Assembly: GCA_050246435.1 (NCBI GenBank)
Contig: JBFWWB010000104.1
Coordinates: 1-9,478, forward strand
Direction: 5' to 3'
DNA from: JAKFWI01 sp050246435
GTDB taxonomy: Bacteria > Pseudomonadota > Alphaproteobacteria > Caulobacterales > Aquidulcibacteraceae
DNA length: 9,478 bases
The notes under the pieces were generated by a model. That model made no database searches. It had not been told where the DNA came from and saw nothing but the letters and a program-made list of their open reading frames with translations. Below, piece by piece: positions 1 to 5,972 of the stretch. How positions within the stretch are numbered: the first letter of the stretch is position 1; the number at the start of each line of letters is the position of its first letter. The position numbers and the translations under genes were made by a program.

Positions 1-299
1 GTGGGACCGTGCGCTTCGGGATCGCAGAGGGCGGTGATCTCGTCGCCGTTCATGCCCCAATCCCAGCGCAGCACCGCGAGCGCTGCGGCGCGCGCGCCGT
101 CATCGCCCATGCGCGCGGCGTGGCTCAGCCGCTTGCGCAACGCATCGAACACCAGATTGCCGATCGCCGCGCGGTCGCCCGAGCCGGCGAAACGGTGGCG
201 CGCGCCCCAATCCTTCAGCGCTTCCGCCGCCGGGCGATGGCGCGCTTCGATTTCACCCAGAATGTCGATCGCCGCCGCCAAGCGGCCGGAGAGCCGCAT
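1..299 (-). CDS. RsmB/NOP-family rRNA cytosine-C5 methyltransferase, N-terminal fragment
   Basis: Partial gene: the first 99 codons are present and the rest lies beyond the left edge. The protein begins MRLSGRLAAAIDILGEIEAR and continues with a stretch containing AEALKDWGARHRFAGSGDRA and AIGNLVFDALRKR. I recognise this as the helical N-terminal region of alphaproteobacterial RsmB/Fmu-like proteins, which use S-adenosylmethionine to methylate a cytosine of rRNA. The SAM-binding and catalytic cysteine motifs are downstream and cannot be checked here, so the exact member (RsmB itself or a paralogue) is undecided. The ATG at 299-297 shares its A with the TGA stop of the MAPEG gene upstream (TGATG), and I see no separate Shine-Dalgarno site, which suggests translational coupling. 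In relatives guaA often follows this gene; that would be off the window and is only an inference. Confidence 0.85.
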   Translation of the reverse strand, partial: MRLSGRLAAAIDILGEIEARHRPAAEALKDWGARHRFAGSGDRAAIGNLVFDALRKRLSHAARMGDDGARAAALAVLRWDWGMNGDEITALCDPEAHGP

Positions 300-724
300 C
301 AGCCGCGCGCCATGAGCACGCGCACGGCGAGCGTCACCCACATCGCCAACAGAACCAGCATGCCCGCGCCATAGATGAGGCCGCGCCGGCGCACCACGTT
401 CGTCGTCACGTGCTCCCAGGCGTGGGCGTAGCGGGAAGCGACGAACACCCAGGCCAGCGCCACGAACGCCGCATCCGCCGCCGCCATGGCGAGTGCCAGG
501 AGTGTCGCCGTGTAGAACAGCACCGGCAATTCGAATTGGTTGGAGAAGGCGTTCGCCGCCTGCAGCGCGCGTTTGGGCCAGACGGGTTCGCGCAGCGCCA
601 CGTCCTGCTCGGCCACGGCGCCGCGCATCAGCGCCTGCCCGCGCGTCACCGCCATCCAGCCCAGCAGAATGAAAACCAGCAGAACCTGCGCGAAGAGCGG
701 CGCCAGCACCGCCGCGGCGGACAT
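299..724 (-). CDS. MAPEG family membrane protein
   Basis: Small integral membrane protein of 141 residues. Four hydrophobic segments are visible at about residues 5-26, 66-83, 86-103 and 116-138. The stretch NQFELPVLFY (62-71) at the start of the second segment, followed by an Arg/His-rich loop (SRYAHAWEH, 97-105), is the usual signature of bacterial MAPEG proteins, the superfamily of membrane-associated proteins in eicosanoid and glutathione metabolism. The bacterial members mostly have no assigned substrate, so I do not propose a reaction. I chose the ATG at 724-722, whose A is the last base of the guaB stop codon (TGATG); a GTG one codon upstream would also be possible. A GGCGGG-like sequence precedes it. 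The gene ends in a second TGATG overlap with the RsmB-like gene, so it is co-transcribed and probably translationally coupled on both sides. Confidence 0.88.
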   Translation of the reverse strand: MSAAAVLAPLFAQVLLVFILLGWMAVTRGQALMRGAVAEQDVALREPVWPKRALQAANAFSNQFELPVLFYTATLLALAMAAADAAFVALAWVFVASRYAHAWEHVTTNVVRRRGLIYGAGMLVLLAMWVTLAVRVLMARG

Positions 725-2181
725 CACCCGCCGAGCGGATAATTCGGCGCTTCGCGCGTGATGGCGACGTCGTGCACGTGGCTTTCGCGCAGGCCCGCCG
801 CGGAAAGGCGCACGAAGCGCGCGCGCTTGCGGAATTCTTCGAGATTGGCCGCGCCCGTATAGCCCATCGCGGCGCGCAGGCCCCCGATCAGCTGGTGCAG
901 GATGGGCGCCACCGGCCCCTTGAACGGCACCTGGCCTTCGATGCCTTCGGGCACCAGCTTCATCTGATCCACCACTTCCTTTTGGAAGTAGCGATCGGCC
1001 GAGCCGCGCGCCATCGCGCCGATGCTGCCCATGCCGCGATAGGCCTTGTAGGAGCGGCCCTGGTACAGAAATACCTCGCCCGGGGATTCCTCGCTGCCCG
1101 CGAGCAGCGAGCCGATCATCGCCACGCTGGCCCCGGCGGCGAGCGCCTTCGCGAGATCGCCGGAGAATTTGATGCCGCCGTCAGCGATCACCGGCACGTC
1201 GGCCTTCTGCGCCGCCTCCACCGCGTCGAGGATGGCGGTGAGCTGCGGCACGCCGACGCCGGCGACGATTCGCGTGGTGCAGATGGAGCCAGGCCCGATG
1301 CCGACCTTGATCGCATCGGCGCCCGCATCGATCAGCGCCTGCGCGCCGTCACGCGTGGCGATGTTGCCGGCCACGACCTGCACACGGTTGGAATGGCGCT
1401 TCACGCGCTCCACCGCCTGCAGCACATGGCGCGAATGGCCGTGCGCGGTGTCCACCACCACGACGTCGACGCCCGCATCGATCAGCGCCATCGAGCGCTC
1501 ATAGCCCGCATCGCCGATCGTGGAGGCGGCGCCCACGCGCAGGCGGCCCTGCTCGTCCTTCGCGCGGTTGGGGTGGGCTTGCGCCTTCTCGAAATCCTTC
1601 ACGGTGACGAGGCCGGCGACGCGGCCTTCATCGTCCACCACGATCACACGCTCGACGCGATGCTTATGCAGCAGCCGCTTGGCTTCCTCTTCGCCGGCGC
1701 CTTCGCGCAGAGTGACGAGTTGACGCGTCATCAGATCGGCCACGCGCTCAGAAGGCTCCGCGAAGCGCATATCGCGGTTGGTGAGGATGCCGACGACCTT
1801 ATTGGAGTGCGCATCGACCACCGGAAAGCCGGAAATCTTGCGCTCTTCCTTGATCTTGAGAATTTCCCCGACCGTCTGTTCCGGGCGGATGGTGATCGGA
1901 TTGATCACCATGCCGCTTTCGAACTTCTTCACCTGCGTGACTTGCGCGGCCTGCTCTTCGATCGAGAGATTGCGGTGGATCACGCCGAGGCCGCCGGCTT
2001 GCGCCATCGCAATCGCCAAGCGCGCTTCTGTAACCGTATCCATCGCGGCGGCGATAAGCGGAATGTTGAGGGAGATGGCGCGCGTCAGCCGGGTTTGCAC
2101 CTCGACTTCCGCTGGCAGCACCTCTGACGCTCCGGGTTCGAGGAGAACGTCGTCGAAGGTGATCGCGTCGCGTATTTCCAT
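724..2181 (-). CDS. guaB: IMP dehydrogenase
   Basis: Cytosolic enzyme that oxidises IMP to XMP with NAD+, the committed step of GTP synthesis. The protein is 485 residues, the normal bacterial length. It opens with MEIRDAITFDDVLLEPGAS. A pair of CBS (Bateman) domains is inserted at about 92-205. The catalytic loop GIGPGSICTTR contains Cys301. The phosphate-binding ADGG motif is at about 333-336, the mobile flap includes MGSIGAMARGS (384-394), and the conserved C-terminus includes GGLRAAMGYTGA. All key residues are present. The frame stays open upstream to about 2817, but that part lies over rlmE in another frame and is not IMPDH. The ATG at 2181 begins exactly at the family's conserved start. 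It lies 50 nt after the rlmE stop and, unusually, has no recognisable Shine-Dalgarno sequence. Its stop overlaps the start of the MAPEG gene. Confidence 0.98.
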   Translation of the reverse strand: MEIRDAITFDDVLLEPGASEVLPAEVEVQTRLTRAISLNIPLIAAAMDTVTEARLAIAMAQAGGLGVIHRNLSIEEQAAQVTQVKKFESGMVINPITIRPEQTVGEILKIKEERKISGFPVVDAHSNKVVGILTNRDMRFAEPSERVADLMTRQLVTLREGAGEEEAKRLLHKHRVERVIVVDDEGRVAGLVTVKDFEKAQAHPNRAKDEQGRLRVGAASTIGDAGYERSMALIDAGVDVVVVDTAHGHSRHVLQAVERVKRHSNRVQVVAGNIATRDGAQALIDAGADAIKVGIGPGSICTTRIVAGVGVPQLTAILDAVEAAQKADVPVIADGGIKFSGDLAKALAAGASVAMIGSLLAGSEESPGEVFLYQGRSYKAYRGMGSIGAMARGSADRYFQKEVVDQMKLVPEGIEGQVPFKGPVAPILHQLIGGLRAAMGYTGAANLEEFRKRARFVRLSAAGLRESHVHDVAITREAPNYPLGG

Positions 2182-2187
2182 TGACGG

Positions 2188-2216
2188 GGAATAGAGATTC
2201 GCCAGCCGCTTGGCAA
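2188..2216 (-). promoter_or_regulatory. Possible internal promoter for guaB (leaderless)
   Basis: On the minus strand, in the 50-nt gap between rlmE and guaB, TTGCCA (2216-2211, five of six matches to a -35 TTGACA) is followed after 17 nt by TATTCC (2193-2188, only three of six matches to a -10). The expected transcription start from this spacing would be the A of the guaB ATG itself, which would fit the lack of a Shine-Dalgarno site. The -10 is weak, so this is a suggestion only. Confidence 0.25.
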
Positions 2217-2231
2217 GCAGCAGCCGCCCTC

Positions 2232-2933
2232 TCAGCCCTTGAAGCCCTGAGCGATCATGTAAACTTCCGGACTTTCCACGCGGCTTGCGGGGGGCTTGGC
2301 GTGGCGCGCATGCGCGAAGGCGTGCTTCAGACGCGCCAGAACGTCCGCCTCCAGGCCGCCCTGAAACGCCTTGGTCACGAATGCGCCGCCAGGGGCCAGG
2401 TGCGCTAATGCGAAATCGACCGCCGCCTCGGCCAGCGCGCCGGTGCGGATCTGGTCGGTCTTGGCGTGGCCGGTGGTGTTGGCGGCCATGTCGGACAGCA
2501 CGAGATCGGGCTTGCCGCCGAGCGCCGCGGCGGTCTCCTCGGCCACGGCGGGATCGAGGAAATCGCCGAGGATGAAGTCGGCGCCGGCCAGTGCGTCCAC
2601 CGGCAGAAGATCGACGCCGACAACCCTGCCCGCCCCGCGCTTGATCGCAACTTGCGCCCAGCCGCCTGGCGCGGCCCCCAGATCGATGACGCGTGCGCCG
2701 CGCCGGATGAGGCCGAAGCGCTCGTCGAGTTCGATCAGCTTGAACGCCGCCCGCGAACGCCATCCTTCGGCGTGCGCGCGGCGCACGTACGGATCGTTGA
2801 GCTGGCGCGTCACCCACTCGCGCGACGAGGGGCGCAGCTTCTTTTTCGCCGGCGAAAGCGTGGGGGCGCGATCGTGCGCGGCTGCATCGCCCCGTGGGCC
2901 TTTCCAGCGGCGCTTTTCGTCGTCCTCAGGCAC
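2232..2933 (-). CDS. rlmE: 23S rRNA (uridine-2'-O)-methyltransferase RlmE (RrmJ/FtsJ)
   Basis: Methylates the 2'-O of the A-loop uridine (U2552 in E. coli numbering) of 23S rRNA in the large ribosomal subunit, using SAM. The protein is 233 residues. The SAM-binding motif DLGAAPGGW is at 84-92, and the K-D-K-E catalytic tetrad can be placed at Lys65 (SRAAFKL), Asp148 (LSDMA), Lys188 (FVTKAFQGG) and Glu223 (SRVESPEVYMI). Compared with the E. coli protein there is a charged, probably disordered N-terminal extension of about 25 residues (KRRWKGPRG, then SPAKKKLRPSS). The start is a GTG at 2933-2931, the only reasonable start, lying 8 nt inside the end of the Ppx/GppA gene. That overlap implies coupled translation. 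RlmE is a heat-shock gene in E. coli; I see no dedicated promoter for it here. Confidence 0.96.
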   Translation of the reverse strand: MPEDDEKRRWKGPRGDAAAHDRAPTLSPAKKKLRPSSREWVTRQLNDPYVRRAHAEGWRSRAAFKLIELDERFGLIRRGARVIDLGAAPGGWAQVAIKRGAGRVVGVDLLPVDALAGADFILGDFLDPAVAEETAAALGGKPDLVLSDMAANTTGHAKTDQIRTGALAEAAVDFALAHLAPGGAFVTKAFQGGLEADVLARLKHAFAHARHAKPPASRVESPEVYMIAQGFKG

Positions 2934-3933
2934 GGGCGCCGGCGTCCGCCATCAGCGTGGTGAGCATGCCTTCGCGTAGGCCGCGATCGGCGACGCGAAT
3001 GCGTGCGGCCGGCCATTCCTGAAACAGCGCCTCGAGGATCGCCGCGCCCGGCACCACCAGATCGGCGCGGTCAGGCCCGATGCAGCCATTGCGCGCGCGC
3101 TTAACCCGGCCGGCGCGGCGCAAGCGATCCGCCACCGCGCGCGTTTCCGCCACCGTCATCCACACGCCGTCGACCAGGCGGCGGCGATAGCGCGGCAATC
3201 CCAGCATGACGGCGGCGAGGCTGGTGACCGCCCCGGAGGTGCCCAGGAAATGCGCCCGCCCCTGCTCGAATGCGGCGCGCATCGGGCCCGCTTCGGCGAA
3301 AGCCGCGATCCGCTCGCGCAGGTCACCCACTACGGCCGCGTAGGTTTCGTCCTGGTCCACACCGTCGCCAAAGCGTTCCGCAAGGGTCACCACGCCGACC
3401 GGGAGCGATGTCCAGGCCGCGATGCGGCCGCTGCCGGCGTCCACCCAGCAAAGCTCCGTGGAGCCCCCGCCGATGTCGATCACCAGGGCGGCCTCGGCCT
3501 CGCGGTCGATCAGGGCGGCGCAGCCGAGAACAGCCAGTTCGGCCTCCTCGCGCGGCGAGATGACAGAAAATTCGAGCCCGGTGTCGCGTTCGACCTGCGC
3601 CAGGAAGGCCGCCCCGTTCGCCGCCGTGCGGCACGCCTGGGTTGCGATGCAGCGCTGCGCCACGATCGGCCAATCGGCCATCTTCTTCGCGCATTGGCGC
3701 AGCGCCTGGGTGGTCCGCTCCATCGCCGCTTCGGACAGCGCGCCTGCCGCCGCAAGCCCCTCGCCCAGGCGCACGATGCGGGAAAAGCCGTCCAGCACGC
3801 GGAAGCCGGCGCCGTGCGGTTCTGCGATCAGCAAGCGGCAATTGTTGGTGCCCAGATCCACGGCGGCGAAGGCGCGCCGGCCCTTGCGGCGGCGGGCGCG
3901 CATGGGCGCACGGTGGGGAGGAGGCGAAGTCAT
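2926..3933 (-). CDS. Ppx/GppA family phosphatase (exopolyphosphatase / pppGpp phosphohydrolase), short form
   Basis: Member of the ASKHA-fold Ppx/GppA family, which releases phosphate from polyphosphate chains or from pppGpp. The protein is 335 residues. The first phosphate-binding motif is AAVDLGTNNCRLLIAE (23-38), the acidic catalytic region is SPREEAELAVLGC (126-138, with Glu129/130), and the second phosphate-binding motif is VIDIGGGSTEL (151-161). Full-length E. coli Ppx and GppA are about 500 residues with a C-terminal HD-like helical domain. That domain is absent here, as in other short alphaproteobacterial homologues, so I cannot say which substrate is used. The N-terminus is basic (MRARRRKGRR at 11-20). 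The start is the ATG at 3933; an in-frame ATG at 3903 is an alternative, and neither has a clear ribosome binding site. It is the first gene of the leftward operon and overlaps rlmE by 8 nt. Confidence 0.93.
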   Translation of the reverse strand: MTSPPPHRAPMRARRRKGRRAFAAVDLGTNNCRLLIAEPHGAGFRVLDGFSRIVRLGEGLAAAGALSEAAMERTTQALRQCAKKMADWPIVAQRCIATQACRTAANGAAFLAQVERDTGLEFSVISPREEAELAVLGCAALIDREAEAALVIDIGGGSTELCWVDAGSGRIAAWTSLPVGVVTLAERFGDGVDQDETYAAVVGDLRERIAAFAEAGPMRAAFEQGRAHFLGTSGAVTSLAAVMLGLPRYRRRLVDGVWMTVAETRAVADRLRRAGRVKRARNGCIGPDRADLVVPGAAILEALFQEWPAARIRVADRGLREGMLTTLMADAGARA

Positions 3934-3990
3934 CTCTGGTTCAGGCGCGGGGTGGCAAGATTAACAGGCTTGGCGCGGCAAAGCAGCCGT

Positions 3991-4019
3991 CTTGAACTGC
4001 ATGTGTTTGGCGCCTATTT
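3991..4019 (+). promoter_or_regulatory. Heat-shock (RpoH, sigma-32 type) promoter of hspQ
   Basis: CTTGAA at 3991-3996 and CCTATTT at 4013-4019 are separated by 16 nt. This closely matches the alphaproteobacterial RpoH pattern as I know it (CTTG in the -35, CYTATNT in the -10). Transcription would begin near 4026, giving a leader of about 32 nt that contains the strong ribosome binding site. The site is in the right place for a gene known as a heat-shock gene in other bacteria. Confidence 0.65.
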
Positions 4020-4044
4020 CGCCTGAGCAGCGTTCTTTCAGGCC

Positions 4045-4052
4045 AGAGGAGG
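4045..4052 (+). promoter_or_regulatory. Ribosome binding site of hspQ
   Basis: AGAGGAGG, a near-perfect Shine-Dalgarno sequence, ends 5 nt before the ATG at 4058. It decides the start in favour of 4058. An in-frame start at 3992 would lie inside the putative -35 element, and the ATG at 4053 is out of frame. Confidence 0.85.
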
Positions 4053-4057
4053 ATGAG

Positions 4058-4381
4058 ATGCGCGAAGCCAAATTCTCCATCGGGCAAGTCGTTCGTCACC
4101 GTTACTTTCCGTTCCGGGGCGTGATCTTTGACGTCGATCCCGAGTTCAACAACACCGAGGAATGGTGGAACTCCATTCCCGAACAAATCCGTCCGTCGAA
4201 GGATCAGCCCTTTTATCACCTCCTCGCGGAGAATGACGAAAGCCATTACGTGGCCTACGTTTCCGAGCAGAACCTGGTGCCGGATGAAAGCGGCGAACCC
4301 GTGAACCATCCCCAGGCGGCGGCGCTGTTCGGCAGCTACGCCAACGGCCAATACACCCTGCGCGAGCACGTGGTGAACTAA
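4058..4381 (+). CDS. hspQ: Heat-shock protein HspQ
   Basis: Small cytosolic protein of 107 residues, the usual length of the family. E. coli HspQ (YccV) was first described as binding hemimethylated DNA and influencing DnaA levels, and was later shown to act as a specificity-enhancing factor of the Lon protease. Visible family features are the start REAKFSIGQVVRHRYFPFRG, then VIFDVDPEFNNTEEWW, QPFYHLLAEND and HYVAYVSEQNLVPDE. The N-terminal half should form the small beta-barrel typical of these proteins. It stands alone: a divergent phosphatase gene lies on one side and an intrinsic terminator directly follows. Regulation by RpoH is likely from the upstream promoter. Which of the described activities applies in this organism cannot be read from the sequence. 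Confidence 0.95.
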   Translation: MREAKFSIGQVVRHRYFPFRGVIFDVDPEFNNTEEWWNSIPEQIRPSKDQPFYHLLAENDESHYVAYVSEQNLVPDESGEPVNHPQAAALFGSYANGQYTLREHVVN

Positions 4382-4416
4382 GACGGCGGCGGTGCGGCGC
4401 CGCGCGAAACAGTGAA

Positions 4417-4443
4417 GCCGGGCGGCCAACGCCGCCCGGCTTT
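4417..4443 (+). terminator. Rho-independent terminator after hspQ
   Basis: A perfect 10-bp inverted repeat (GCCGGGCGGC at 4417-4426 and GCCGCCCGGC at 4431-4440) with the 4-nt loop CAAC is followed by TTT and then CG. The U-tract is short but the stem is very GC-rich. It begins 36 nt after the hspQ stop and separates hspQ from the MBOAT operon. Confidence 0.85.
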
Positions 4444-4544
4444 CGTACGCGGGCTGGCTAGTCCCGCGCCCGGTGGCGCAAATCCACCTTCTTCCATTCT
4501 CAACCCCATGCCATAACCGCCGGCCTGCGCCGTTGGGGGACGGA
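4444..4544 (+). promoter_or_regulatory. Leader region of the MBOAT–SGNH operon
   Basis: Non-coding stretch between the hspQ terminator and the MBOAT start. It should hold the promoter of the two-gene operon, but no convincing -35/-10 pair can be assigned (CATAAC at 4512-4517 is a weak candidate -10 with only TTCTTC 17 nt upstream). A 6-bp hairpin (CGCGGG/CCCGCG, 4448-4453 and 4463-4468) lies near its left end. GGGGGA at 4535-4540, 4 nt before the ATG, is a usable Shine-Dalgarno site and supports the start at 4545. Confidence 0.4.
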
Positions 4545-5972
4545 ATGCTTTCGACCGAGCCAGTCTTCTTCCTGTGCGGACTGGCGATCTTCATCGCTTT
4601 CTACGCCGCGCCCAGCGTGACCTTGCAGACGCTGGTTCTCGCGGTCGGCAGTTTCGCCATGTACTCGGTTGAGGGGTGGGCGTTCCTCGCCATCCTGATC
4701 GTCTCGTCTCTGCTCACCACAATTTGCAGCTATTTCGCAAGCTTTGGTCAGAAGCGGCGCGCAACCTTTGCTCTGGCCATTGGCGTGACAGCCAATCTGT
4801 TGGTGCTGGCGGCCTTCAAATATTACGGCCTGATCCTGCCACACAACATGACGGCCGGCAGCAGCGTCGTCCATGATCTGTTTCGCCTTGGGTTGCCGAT
4901 CGGCATCTCGTTTTATACTTTTCATGGCGTCAGCCTGATCGTCGACACGTGGCGCAACCGCGACCTCTTGAGCCTTGAGGGACGTAGGCGCTCCTTTCCG
5001 CGCCATCTGCTGGACACCTCGCTCTATTTGTCGTTTTTTCCGCAGCTCGTCGCGGGACCGATTACCAAGGGTCGCGAATTCTTTCCCCAGATCACCCGCA
5101 AATATCTGCGGGATGTTCCATGGACTGCCGCAGCGCACGACATCGCAATCGGCATGTTCCTGAAGCGCGTGATCGCCGACAACCTCAACGAGTTGACGCT
5201 ACCGCTCGTCGATGCGCGCACCTACGATGTCATGCCTCAGGCGAACCTCTTCGCGATGATCATCGGTTATTCCGCGCAGATTTTCGCCGATTTTGCCGGC
5301 TATTCGCTCATCGCTATCGGCGTAGCGAAGCTGTTCGGCTACAAGCTTCCCGACAATTTCAACCAGCCCTATATCGCGCAGTCGATCACGGATTTCTGGC
5401 GGCGCTGGCACATGTCTCTGTCCAGTTGGCTGCGCGAATATCTCTACATATCTCTCGGCGGAAACAAGCACGGCGTCGTGCGCACCTATTTCAACCTGCT
5501 CGCAGTCATGATCCTTGGCGGCTTGTGGCATGGCGCAGCGTGGAAGTTCGCTTTCTGGGGTTTGTGGCACGGTCTCTGGCTGGTGAGCGAACGGGCTTTG
5601 CGCATCGGGGAGCCAAGCGCGAAGGCATGGTATCTTGCTCCGTTTCGCGTGCTGTGCACCTTCACGATCGTCACCATCGGCTGGATGTTCTTCCGCCTCA
5701 ACAGCGTCGGCGACTTCCTGCATCTGATGAATGAGTTCAGCGAGCCGATGCGGGCGTTGGCGACGCGCCCCAGCGGGAAGGCCGAACTCGTGAACATCTA
5801 TGTGCTGAGCGCTGTCGTCCTGCTCTTCCACGTTCCGAAGAGCTGGTTCAGCTGGAACGAAACCGCTGTGCGCTTCGGGCGCGCGCTCAATCCCTATTAT
5901 GTCGGCGCTCTCGCCGCGGCCACCCTGATGGCGTCGGGCAATCAGCATGCCTTCATCTACTTCCAGTTCTAA
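4545..5972 (+). CDS. MBOAT family membrane O-acyltransferase (AlgI-like)
   Basis: Polytopic inner-membrane protein of 475 residues. Members of this family take acyl groups from a cytoplasmic donor and pass them across the membrane for O-acylation of glycans (AlgI for alginate, related to DltB and PatA). Recognisable family elements are GLPIGISFYTFHGVS (116-130), YLSFFPQLVAGPI (161-173), DFWRRWHMSLSSWLREYLYI (283-302) with conserved His289, and LGGLWHGAAWKF (324-335) with His329. These two histidines are the expected catalytic or channel residues. About ten hydrophobic segments are visible. I chose the ATG at 4545 because GGGGGA precedes it and the protein then starts directly with the first membrane helix; a GTG at 4473 would add 24 uncharacteristic residues. 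The last 26 nt overlap the SGNH gene. The acceptor polymer and the acyl group are unknown. G+C is lower than in neighbours, partly expected for a membrane protein. Confidence 0.95.
   Translation: MLSTEPVFFLCGLAIFIAFYAAPSVTLQTLVLAVGSFAMYSVEGWAFLAILIVSSLLTTICSYFASFGQKRRATFALAIGVTANLLVLAAFKYYGLILPHNMTAGSSVVHDLFRLGLPIGISFYTFHGVSLIVDTWRNRDLLSLEGRRRSFPRHLLDTSLYLSFFPQLVAGPITKGREFFPQITRKYLRDVPWTAAAHDIAIGMFLKRVIADNLNELTLPLVDARTYDVMPQANLFAMIIGYSAQIFADFAGYSLIAIGVAKLFGYKLPDNFNQPYIAQSITDFWRRWHMSLSSWLREYLYISLGGNKHGVVRTYFNLLAVMILGGLWHGAAWKFAFWGLWHGLWLVSERALRIGEPSAKAWYLAPFRVLCTFTIVTIGWMFFRLNSVGDFLHLMNEFSEPMRALATRPSGKAELVNIYVLSAVVLLFHVPKSWFSWNETAVRFGRALNPYYVGALAAATLMASGNQHAFIYFQF

Noticed and set aside
772..2127. 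Long plus-strand open frame of about 450 codons opposite guaB
   Set aside because: Its product is His/Arg/Ala-rich with no recognisable domain and it lies entirely opposite a complete, clearly conserved guaB. Such antisense frames are expected in GC-rich genes.
2182..2817. N-terminal extension of the IMPDH frame to 2817
   Set aside because: The extra 212 codons are Arg/Gly-rich and overlap rlmE in another frame; the conserved IMPDH start is at 2181.
3992..4057. Upstream in-frame start of hspQ
   Set aside because: It would begin inside the putative -35 element and lacks a ribosome binding site, whereas the ATG at 4058 has AGAGGAGG and matches the family N-terminus.
4448..4468. Hairpin CGCGGG/CCCGCG with a 9-nt loop after the hspQ terminator
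   Set aside because: Only 6 bp, no T-tract, and common by chance in GC-rich DNA; not called as a second terminator or operator.
4489..4517. Candidate promoter TTCTTC-N17-CATAAC ahead of the MBOAT gene
   Set aside because: Too few consensus matches in the -35 to call; mentioned only in the leader-region entry.
4473..4544. GTG start adding 24 residues to the MBOAT protein
   Set aside because: No ribosome binding site and non-membrane, Pro/Arg-rich residues not typical of the family; the ATG at 4545 has GGGGGA upstream.
3941..4594. Minus-strand open frame of 217 codons covering the hspQ region
   Set aside because: It is antisense to hspQ and runs through the terminator and both intergenic regions, with no recognisable domain.
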